From positions 1 through 21,327 of the forward strand of contig JBEKYC010000098.1 of assembly GCA_049511415.1 (NCBI GenBank): a DNA stretch of 21,327 nucleotides. Reading direction: 5' to 3'. This DNA is from Bog-159 sp049511415 (GTDB lineage: Bacteria; Acidobacteriota; Terriglobia; Bryobacterales; Bryobacteraceae). Below are positions 14,920 through 21,327 of the stretch, piece by piece (positions within the stretch are counted from its first letter, which is position 1; the number at the start of each line of letters is the position of its first letter). Under the pieces are notes generated by a model, which was not told where the DNA came from, ran no database searches, and worked only from the letters and a program-made list of their open reading frames with translations. The translations under genes were made by a program, and so were the position numbers.

Positions 14920-17900
14920 ATGGAGCGCGCTAGCACATCAACTCTCGCCGGTGCCCTTATAGTTTCATTCGTTCTCTCGCTAGGCGTGAAGTCGAACTAT
15001 GCCGGGGGCGCGAGCGGGGCGGGAGGAAGCGGCTCGGAGCCGCCGGGCCGAGGATCACCCGAAAGCCGGAGTCCCATCGATAAAGGCGCCTTGCAGGCCA
15101 TTGCCGAGAAGGAGTACGCCGACCGGATCCAGGAGCGGATAAAAAGCGTTTGTCCAGAAGGTTCGGCTTGCCAAAACATCATCGCACTGGTTCCCGACCC
15201 ACGGCACACGCACCTTGCGCTTCAGTTCGACCGCGCTATTGAGGCGATCCAGGAGGCGCTGCAGGATGGTGGTTTCGTATTCGACCGGGCCCTGGTGCCG
15301 TGGGACCCCAAAATCCATCAGGAATCCGACGACTACGAGAAACGGCATGAGCTAGAGGAGTGGGAGGAAGCTACAGAACGCTGGCCGGGCCTGATGGCAT
15401 TTAGAGGCGAAAAACCAAGCCAGTGGGCGCTTGTCTTCCTGGTGTCGGAGACACCTACGGGGGGCATTCAGGAAAAGGAGTTCGGTCATGCACTTTGCCT
15501 GGTAGACCCCCGCCGCGAATGTTCTCCTGACGCGAAGCAGACCGCGGGGAGCCAGCGTATAGCAGGTTTGAGGATATTAGGCCCGACATTCTCCGGGTCG
15601 CTGGCATCGCTCGAGAGGCTGCTGGCGGGCGCACCTGCTCCGGGTAGCCAAGCAGCAAGCATATACAGCGGCACAATTACCAGCCGCAAGGCGGTTCTCG
15701 ATTTCGCCGGGCACGAGCGTGATCTCAACATGCGCTTCATCAGCTTCCAGGAGAGCGATGAAGTAATGTTGCAGCGGTTCATCGATTTCCTGGCCGGCAA
15801 TGCGGCGGGATTTTGGGACTTTCGCCGCTATGTTGCAAAGAATATCGCTATCCTTTCCGAGGATGAGACAGCGTATGGTGGTGGGCCGCCGTCCGGCGCT
15901 GCGGATCGAAAGGCAAGGGACGATCCAAATTACTGCGAAACCGACGACGGGAAAAGTGATTTTTACTGTGTCTTAAAGCTCACTTTTCCGCGCGAAATAT
16001 CGCAGCTTCGTGCGGCTTATCAGGATAATGCCGCAGGCCCATCCTCCGGCGACGCGCGCGTGGCTCCGCGCGGCACGCTTCCCTCCAACTTTTCGGTTCC
16101 AGGTTCCGGCGACGACACGGTGGCCGCATTTTCCCCAAAGCAAATGCCCCTGTCCCAGGAGTCGGTCATGCTTGGAATTGTGGCCGAGCTGCAAAAACAC
16201 CGAATTGAGCATGTAATCTTGCGCGCCACCGATCCGATGGATTCGCTTTTTCTCGCGGAACATCTGCGCGCTGCATTCCCGCAGGGCCGGGTTGTGACGA
16301 TCGGCGCCGACCTATTGTTCCGCCGCGAGGCCGACAATCCACTTCTGCACGGACTCTTAGCTCTCTCGACATATTCCCTTGAACCATCCGGCAATCATGG
16401 ATTTGCGAACTATGAACAACGGCACTTTGAAAGGATCTTCCCGAGCACAGACGCGGCCGGCACCTACAACGCAATGCGCGCGCTGCTAGTGGCGCCCGGT
16501 CCCTTCGGAACCAACTGGCTGCTCGACCATGAGCTTGCGGCCGATCCAGACCCATGGTGCGATGAGGTCCGCGAGGTTACGAAAGGCTGTATCCACCTCT
16601 ATCAATACGGCTGGCTTAGGGAGCCGACGAATGGCGCGCCACCCGTGCACTTACTGGCCCTTGGCCGCGATCAATATTGGCCTATTGCCAACCTGGGTCC
16701 CGGCGGCGGTAACCAGCCTAAGACCCTACCCCGAATTCCTGGACAGATCGCCATCCAGATGGAGCGCCCACTGAAGATTCCTGCCTCCTGGCAAGCGGTG
16801 CAGATCATCGCCATCATTCTGGCGCTGGGCTTTTCGGTGTGCGTGTGGTTCTCGTCGATATATTCGAAGACGCAAGCCATGGCTCGTTTTGCCCCTGCCG
16901 CCCCGGATTTGCGCGGCGTGTTGGTCCTAGTCATCGGCTGGAGTTTCGAAATCCTGTTGCTGATGCTTCTGTGGCCCACTCTGAAAGGCGACCAAGCCAG
17001 TCCCGATCTGGTTCGGTGCCTGCTGGCAATCGCGTTGATGGCTCTTTTCGCTTCCACCGTGTGTGATTGGGTGAGCCGACACCGGGGCTTATTTAAATGC
17101 TGGCTCCCTCCGTTCTGCTTTTTCGCCTTGTCTGCCGCCCTGGCCTGGGTGACATTCCGGACGTACCCCGACGACCGCGCGTCGGTTTTGCACTTTATGG
17201 TCTTACGCTCGGTGCAGCTCACCTCCGGTCTTTCGTTCATCATGCCTTGCGCTTTCTTCCTGGCGGTGTGGCTGTGGCTGGCCTATTACGGCGCGCTCGG
17301 TTGTGCTCTGGTGGATGACCGTCAACCGCGACTCCCGGAGAACATGTGTCACCCGCGGGTAGCACGTCTGGCCGATAAGGAAATGATGGAATTAATTGAG
17401 GGACGGCGTTTTGACTGGCGCTGGGCTGGCGTCTACGGGATCATCGCGGCAGGCTTCCTGGCCAGCTTTTGGATGCTGGGCAACCATTGGCATCCGCTGG
17501 TATCCCTGGAACGGCCGTCCGTGGAGTGGTTGATGGCGGTCCTCTTCGCTGCCGGAGTCATTGGACTCATTATGGTGACGCTCCGCTTGTCGCGAGTCTG
17601 GCTGGGCACGCGAAGGCTTCTGCTGGCCCTGGACGCCCTTCCTCTGCGTCATGGATTTGAGCGGGTCCGGGGCTTCTCCTGGAAGCCGATCTGGCGCTTG
17701 GGCGCCGGGAGCCTTGACGAATTCCAGCGGGTGTTCAACCGTAAGCGAGAGGCGTTCGACCGTTACGTCAACACCCTGCCTGGGGATTGCAGCGGGGTTG
17801 ACTGCGCGATGGCAGCCACTATGGAACGTTCCAGGGAGGCCAGGAGTCTGGGGGCGCGCTTTACGTGGAACTGGCTCAAGCGGCGGGAAGCGGAGCTGGA

Positions 17901-18441
17901 AGTCCTCAAACAGTTCAAGCTTGCACAACTTGCATTTGCGAAGGAGGCTGGCGCTGCGTTGGATTGTCTAGCCCAGTCCTGGTTACTGGAGAAGCTCGTG
18001 CCTGCGTCGGACAAGGTTGGGATCGACCCAAAGGTCAGCGCTTGTGAGCGTTTCGTCTGCATGGTCTACATCGACTATCTGGTGGCAACCCTTCTCAGAA
18101 TTCGCAGCCTGATCGTCGCCATCGGGGGCATGTACGTCTTCCTTTTGATCGGCGTTACGCAATATCCCTTCGAGCCCAGGGGAGCGATACAGTTAATGCT
18201 GGCGCTGTTGTTGGCATTCATTGTAATTGGCGTCGGCACTGTGTTCGCACAACTGCATCGCGACGCGACTTTAAGCCATATCACCGACACGAAGCCCGGC
18301 GAGTTGGGCACAGATTTCTACCTTCGCATGGCGGGCTTTGTGGCATTGCCTTTGTTCAGTTTTTTGGCGTCCCAATTCCCGTCGGTAAACCGGTTGCTTT
18401 ATTCATGGCTGCAACCGGTGATTCAGTCACTGAACCGCTAG
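14920..18441 (+). CDS. large multi-span membrane protein of unknown function
   Basis: A 1173-residue protein. After an N-terminal hydrophobic segment (LAGALIVSFVLSLGV, about 9-23) and a Gly/Ser-rich linker, residues about 50-620 form a large soluble, probably periplasmic region with alternating strand/helix phrases: IIALVPDPRHTHLALQFDRA, SQWALVFLVSE, IAGLRILGPTFSGSLASLERLL, EHVILRATDPMDSLFLAEHL, GRVVTIGADLLFRRE. These recall type I periplasmic-binding or receptor folds, but I cannot name a family. Membrane spans follow near 624-645, 668-687, 700-718, 729-745, 770-791, 835-853 and 870-888. A charged helical region (about 890-1055) comes next, and three more spans lie near 1058-1080, 1090-1110 and 1134-1153. 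The layout suggests a sensor or transporter with an external ligand domain (inference). The start has no Shine-Dalgarno. The gene is isolated, flanked by the repeat cluster and a small exported protein. Confidence 0.8.
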   Translation: MERASTSTLAGALIVSFVLSLGVKSNYAGGASGAGGSGSEPPGRGSPESRSPIDKGALQAIAEKEYADRIQERIKSVCPEGSACQNIIALVPDPRHTHLALQFDRAIEAIQEALQDGGFVFDRALVPWDPKIHQESDDYEKRHELEEWEEATERWPGLMAFRGEKPSQWALVFLVSETPTGGIQEKEFGHALCLVDPRRECSPDAKQTAGSQRIAGLRILGPTFSGSLASLERLLAGAPAPGSQAASIYSGTITSRKAVLDFAGHERDLNMRFISFQESDEVMLQRFIDFLAGNAAGFWDFRRYVAKNIAILSEDETAYGGGPPSGAADRKARDDPNYCETDDGKSDFYCVLKLTFPREISQLRAAYQDNAAGPSSGDARVAPRGTLPSNFSVPGSGDDTVAAFSPKQMPLSQESVMLGIVAELQKHRIEHVILRATDPMDSLFLAEHLRAAFPQGRVVTIGADLLFRREADNPLLHGLLALSTYSLEPSGNHGFANYEQRHFERIFPSTDAAGTYNAMRALLVAPGPFGTNWLLDHELAADPDPWCDEVREVTKGCIHLYQYGWLREPTNGAPPVHLLALGRDQYWPIANLGPGGGNQPKTLPRIPGQIAIQMERPLKIPASWQAVQIIAIILALGFSVCVWFSSIYSKTQAMARFAPAAPDLRGVLVLVIGWSFEILLLMLLWPTLKGDQASPDLVRCLLAIALMALFASTVCDWVSRHRGLFKCWLPPFCFFALSAALAWVTFRTYPDDRASVLHFMVLRSVQLTSGLSFIMPCAFFLAVWLWLAYYGALGCALVDDRQPRLPENMCHPRVARLADKEMMELIEGRRFDWRWAGVYGIIAAGFLASFWMLGNHWHPLVSLERPSVEWLMAVLFAAGVIGLIMVTLRLSRVWLGTRRLLLALDALPLRHGFERVRGFSWKPIWRLGAGSLDEFQRVFNRKREAFDRYVNTLPGDCSGVDCAMAATMERSREARSLGARFTWNWLKRREAELEVLKQFKLAQLAFAKEAGAALDCLAQSWLLEKLVPASDKVGIDPKVSACERFVCMVYIDYLVATLLRIRSLIVAIGGMYVFLLIGVTQYPFEPRGAIQLMLALLLAFIVIGVGTVFAQLHRDATLSHITDTKPGELGTDFYLRMAGFVALPLFSFLASQFPSVNRLLYSWLQPVIQSLNR

Positions 18442-18585
18442 CCGTTTATCGATCCCCGCCCGGCAATCGGACTCGGGCACGCTAATGGCGCGCGATGAAG
18501 TTGGCGAATCTGACTGTGACGCCTTAGAAGTTAGAGGGGCGGGCGGTATTCGGCCGGCGGTTTATCCGAGCGTTAGGAGCATGTT

Positions 18586-19131
18586 ATGATTTGCGGTCAA
18601 ACCATGACCGCTCTTCAATGGCTACGAAAACTGGCTGGCGCCGCGGTGCTCTGCGTAGTCGCCCTGGCCCAGACCCCGCGCCCCGGCGAAAGCAGCCTCG
18701 AACTCGAACAGTCTCTGTTCGTGCAACTTCCGGGAGGCAAAAGCACGCCTGGCGGCGTCCAACTGGTCTGGATTCCGGAGCCGCTCGAAAAATACTGCCT
18801 CGGGAAAACCCACCAGCAATGCGCCTCCATGGATTTTTGCATTCGCACCACGACCAAGAACGTCGCCATGTGCCGGAACCTGGCCGTGGATCTGGCGCAC
18901 TTGCCCGCCTACCCTCCGGACATGCGTCCGAGGCGCATGGTCAGCATAGGTCTCTATCTGGCGCGAATGAAAGGCTGGGACGAACTACAAGACTATGTCG
19001 CGCGGGCTCCCCGGGACCGGCTGGAACGTTTCTCGCAACTGGCGCGAATCAAGGCCAAGGTCAGATACACCCGAACGCGTGACGACGATTCATTTCAAGT
19101 GCTCGAAATCCTGTCCGTCCCCGAACTCTGA
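18586..19131 (+). CDS. small exported cysteine-containing protein of unknown function
   Basis: A 181-residue protein with a signal peptide (LRKLAGAAVLCVVALAQ). The ATG at 18586 has AGGAG 6 nt upstream; an internal ATG at 18604 would also leave a signal peptide. The mature part contains LFVQLPGG, a strand ending VQLVWIPEPLEKYC, and a four-cysteine segment (EKYCLGKTHQQCASMDFCIR, then AMCRN) likely to form two disulphides. The C-terminal half is helical (MVSIGLYLARMKGWDELQDYV) and ends in a strand (FQVLEILSVPEL). No family is recognised. It follows the large membrane protein on the same strand after 144 bp in which I see no signal other than its ribosome site, so co-transcription is possible but not shown. 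Confidence 0.65.
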   Translation: MICGQTMTALQWLRKLAGAAVLCVVALAQTPRPGESSLELEQSLFVQLPGGKSTPGGVQLVWIPEPLEKYCLGKTHQQCASMDFCIRTTTKNVAMCRNLAVDLAHLPAYPPDMRPRRMVSIGLYLARMKGWDELQDYVARAPRDRLERFSQLARIKAKVRYTRTRDDDSFQVLEILSVPEL

Positions 19132-19256
19132 GCACGTTTGGATAAAGACGTTCGGCGAGTGGCGCGCGTGGTTTTCGAAAAACGAGGGAGCGATTTGCCT
19201 GTTAACTGGTGTAAGAAGGCCTGAGCTTCCTGGCAGCTTGGCATTTGTGTTAGCGA

Positions 19257-19718
19257 TCATGTAATAACGTAGGATTTTGGACATTGGCCGACCGATGGGC
19301 TTGGTCGAGGGCGGCGTCTCGTACCCGGTAGCCAATAGAATGGGTTCATCCAGCGGTTGGATCGTCCGCAAATAGTGCATTTGGTCAAGCGCGCCGGTGG
19401 AGTCGGCGACGAGATGGTGAACGAAACCGGACTCTGATGCGTCACAGCCGCCTGGGATCTCCGTTGCCGATAGGTGCACTGGCGGTGGCGATGTGCTTCC
19501 TTACCCGCTTGGGACGCTTGGTAACGATGGCCGGCTGCCAGGACCTGTCGCCGCCGCATTCGCTTCCGGCAGGGGTCACTGCAATAGCGCTGGCCTCGGT
19601 CGCAGCTACGACACAAAGCAAAGACGGCATTGCAGTCGGGGTTGAGGCATCTGCGCGGACGAAGTCCGTCTATAGGCGCTGTCTCTGTTGCAGCCACTCT
19701 CTCGCAACTATACCCCAT
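19257..19718 (-). CDS. small putative zinc-finger protein with CDRGQRYC motif
   Basis: From an ATG at 19718 the product is 153 residues; the frame is open further upstream to an ATG at 19904, giving 215 residues. The core has a cysteine-rich zinc-binding block: RCLNPDCNAVFALCRSCDRG, then QRYCSDPCRKRMRRRQ. An Arg/Gln-rich helix follows (HRQCTYRQRRSQAAVTHQSP), and later a second knuckle CTICGRSNRWMNPFYW. I recall small proteins with CDRGQRYC...YRxRR..VTHQ as widely scattered hypotheticals, often beside insertion sequences, but no transposase is visible here. No good Shine-Dalgarno precedes 19718. The added upstream residues (19719-19904) are basic and unrecognised. It is transcribed towards the end of the 181-residue gene, 125 bp away. 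Confidence 0.55.
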   Translation of the reverse strand: MGYSCERVAATETAPIDGLRPRRCLNPDCNAVFALCRSCDRGQRYCSDPCRKRMRRRQVLAAGHRYQASQAGKEAHRHRQCTYRQRRSQAAVTHQSPVSFTISSPTPPARLTKCTICGRSNRWMNPFYWLPGTRRRPRPSPSVGQCPKSYVIT

Positions 19719-19999
19719 CGCGATGATCGGACGGATGACGGCGCCTTCGGCGCGATGATGTCGCTCGCCTCCGGCAAAAGTCCCAAAAACGACGATTTCT
19801 GATGATCGCTTACAGCATTTGCAGCGTGTGTGATTCCGGCGTTCCGCGCGTCGCGAGTGGGTCCGTTGGTAGCACTTCGGCACGAATGAGTGCGACTTGC
19901 GCATTAATGCGTCGCGGAGACTCCCGAATATCAGATCTCAACACCGTTTCCGGGGAATTAGCCGGCGGACGGCCAGTTCCATGAGTCGGCGCGCGACCG

Positions 20000-20199
20000 T
20001 CAGTTGGGTCGCGCCCAGACCACAACGAATCGCTCGCGTAACGGGACACCGTCGACTGTCGGCCCGAAGGCATACGGTCCGGCGGACAGAACCTGCGGCA
20101 ACTGGAACTGCACCTGCGACACACCGGTGATCGCACCCGGAAGGCTCAAGGTGCTGGTGGGGATGGGGGAATCGTCAGCATCAAAAGCGGCGAACCCCG
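20000..20199 (-). pseudogene. C-terminal remnant of a TIGR03437-like (Solibacter-type C-terminal domain) protein
   Basis: The minus frame ending in TGA at 20002-20000 reads, from about 20199: GFAAFDADDSPIPTSTLSL, PGAITGVSQVQFQLPQVLSA, GPYAFGPTVDGVPLRERFVV, VWARPN-stop. The pattern PGAIxGVxQVxFQLPxxLxxGxYxxxxxVDGV is that of the C-terminal beta-sandwich of the TIGR03437 family, found in many large secreted proteins of Solibacter and relatives. There is no start codon, and upstream of about 20200 the frame turns into Arg-rich noise, exactly where a plus-strand remnant begins. The piece therefore represents only the last 65 or so residues of a gene. The fragment is too short for certainty, and the family call is by pattern memory. 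Confidence 0.5.
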
Positions 20200-20202
20200 G
20201 GC

Positions 20203-20757
20203 TCCGGTTCCTCCGACGGGTTCTTCTATGGAATGGCCGGCAGCCTTCTTGGACCCGTCTATGTGGAGGGGAATCTGAGCAAAGCCGGGGGTTCCTTTGT
20301 GATCGACCATCCTACGGATCCGGCGAATAAGTACCTGTATCACTCCTTCGTGGAATCGCCCGACATGATGAACATCTACAACGGCAATGTGGTGACTGAT
20401 TCGAGCGGCACGGCAACGGTCACGATGCCGAGCTGGTTCGAGGCGCTCAACCGCGACTTCCGCTATCAGCTTACGGTGGTCGGGCAGTTCGCACAGGCGA
20501 TGGTGGCCGCGAAGATCAGCAACGGCAGCTTCATGATCAAGACTGATAAGCCGAACGTGGAAGTCTCCTGGCAGGTGACCGGCATCCGACAGGATGCGTG
20601 GGCCAACGCACACCGCATTCCGGTGGAAGTGGACAAAGACTCCAAGTATCAGGGCCATTATCTGCATCCAGAATTGCAGGGCCATGGGGGCGAAGGGAGT
20701 ATCGCCGATATGGCCTTGCGGCGTCAGGCGAGCTCGCGCCAATCGGAGACCCAGTAG
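20203..20757 (+). pseudogene. C-terminal remnant of a large acidobacterial repeat/tail-fibre-like protein
   Basis: The plus frame is recognisable from SGSSDGFFYG (about 20203) through an in-frame ATG at 20233, which would give 174 residues. It contains GPVYVEGNLSKAGGSFVIDH, PTDPANKYLYHSFVESPDM, WFEALNRDFRYQLTVVGQF, VEVSWQVTGIRQDAWANAHR and YLHPELQGH. This is the characteristic C-terminal module of much longer proteins (several hundred residues) in Acidobacteriota and other environmental bacteria. The N-terminal and repeat parts are absent: upstream in-frame text (20131-20202) is not similar, and a stop sits at 20128-20130. There is no ribosome site before 20233. The remnant abuts the opposite-strand remnant at 20000-20199. 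Confidence 0.65.
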
Positions 20758-20902
20758 GAATCCGATCCAAATTCCCTGCACCTGCCCTTAAGGACAGGGC
20801 CTCATTGTAGCGCTGCAAGCAGATGCGAATGATACCAAGGTATCGCGCGATACTTCGATCCAACTGTTTTGCCTTTCCTCGTCAGGCTTAATCGGCAGCA
20901 GG

Positions 20903-20908
20903 TATAAT
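20903..20908 (+). promoter_or_regulatory. promoter -10 box TATAAT for the VOC-family gene
   Basis: Perfect TATAAT within AGCAGGTATAAT (20897-20908), the same 12-mer as upstream of the DUF3857 operon. Transcription would start near 20915, leaving a leader of about 48 nt with GGAG at 20953-20956. No clear -35 hexamer. It lies in the 205-bp gap after the remnant, which holds nothing else I can identify. Confidence 0.45.
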
Positions 20909-20962
20909 ACGAAAGCATCAGGATTAGCGGATGAGCACTGTTTATCGGAATTGGAGTCGTCA

Positions 20963-21327
20963 ATGAGCAGCGTACAAATCGAGCAGAAGAGCTACGAGAT
21001 GCCCCCACGAGAGGGGATCAGCATCGCGCATTTTCTCACCGTCGCCGACGTCGAGCGATCGGCTCGCTACTACGAAAAGGTCTTCGGCGCTCGCATTCTG
21101 AGCCTGGGTGACGGCAACGCTCCTGGGTACCTTCAGCTTGCGAATATCTGGATGATTCTGAACGTTGGGGGCGGGCCGACCCCGGATAAGCCGACGGTAA
21201 CGCTTAGCGTCCCCGACCCGAATCACATCAACAGCTTTATGAATTTCCGCGTTGCGGATATTCAAGCGTGCTATGAATTATGGAAAAGTCGAGGAGCGGA
21301 GTTCATCACGGAGCCGATCCCCAAGTA
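20963..21327 (+). CDS. VOC (glyoxalase/bleomycin-resistance) family protein, cut by window end
   Basis: The frame is open from an ATG at 20963, with GGAG 6 nt upstream, to the right edge: 121 complete codons. ISIAHFLTVADVERSARYYE followed by KVFGARILSLGD is the first beta-alpha-beta-beta-beta module of the vicinal oxygen chelate fold, with His23 at the usual first metal-ligand position. NHINSFMNFRVADIQACYEL, then WKSRGAEFITEPIPK, is the start of the second module. The remaining part, with the last metal-ligand glutamate, is outside the window. Members include glyoxalase I, dioxygenases and antibiotic-binding proteins; the substrate cannot be deduced. It appears to be transcribed on its own from the TATAAT at 20903. 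Confidence 0.85.
   Translation, partial: MSSVQIEQKSYEMPPREGISIAHFLTVADVERSARYYEKVFGARILSLGDGNAPGYLQLANIWMILNVGGGPTPDKPTVTLSVPDPNHINSFMNFRVADIQACYELWKSRGAEFITEPIPK

Noticed and set aside
19090..19479. 129-codon minus-strand frame overlapping the end of the zinc-finger gene
   Set aside because: It overlaps a better-supported frame on the same strand and antisense to the end of the 181-residue gene, with no recognisable motif; not excluded as a decayed piece.
19437..19802. 121-codon plus-strand frame
   Set aside because: Antisense to the zinc-finger gene, whose cysteine clusters are more convincing.
20146..20781. 211-codon minus-strand frame
   Set aside because: Antisense to the recognisable plus-strand C-terminal module.

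Overview
The window looks like chromosomal DNA of an Acidobacteriota bacterium of the Solibacter/Bryobacter type. This is an inference from gene content, with no database search: high-GC coding DNA, a paired DUF3857/transglutaminase locus, a C-terminal remnant resembling the TIGR03437 Solibacter-type domain, a remnant of a large repeat-type protein with a tail typical of these genomes, and several small secreted proteins of unknown function. The few promoters that can be seen are TATAAT boxes.

Layout. 1-701: the start of a minus-strand gene (perhaps a methyltransferase) leaves the window, divergent from an AbrB-type antitoxin and a RelE-like toxin that appears C-terminally shortened. 792-1376: a secreted protein of unknown function. 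1357-6180 (minus): a three-gene surface-polysaccharide operon in the order Wzt-type ABC ATPase with a C-terminal glycan-binding domain, SAM methyltransferase with a long coiled-coil tail, and a membrane-anchored GT2-GT4 double glycosyltransferase. All three genes overlap at their ends. 6220-6984 (minus): a secreted protein with a TonB C-terminal domain. 7081-11012 (plus): two DUF3857/transglutaminase-fold exported proteins, the first lacking and the second retaining the catalytic residues. 11031-11318 (minus): a small exported protein. 11445-14317 (minus): adhE, translationally coupled to a short STAS-domain protein, with a promoter whose -10 box lies inside an inverted repeat.

14318-14919 has no gene I can support but holds a structured repeat cluster: an 18-bp perfect palindrome, a near copy 60 bp away, further half-sites, and a diverged 85-bp direct duplication with a 174-bp offset. 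14920-18441 (plus) encodes a 1173-residue multi-membrane-span protein I cannot assign; 18586-19131 encodes a small exported cysteine-containing protein. From about 19250 to 20760 the DNA looks like a scrap zone: a putative zinc-finger protein on the minus strand, then two gene remnants of opposite orientation, both missing their N-termini, joined head-to-head near 20200. The window ends inside a plus-strand VOC/glyoxalase-family gene.

The most interesting points are the coiled-coil methyltransferase beside a Wzt with a glycan-binding tail (a possible chain-terminator and length-ruler module like WbdD/Wzt), the pseudo/active transglutaminase pair, the adhE-STAS coupling, the palindromic repeat cluster, and the unassigned 1173-residue membrane protein.
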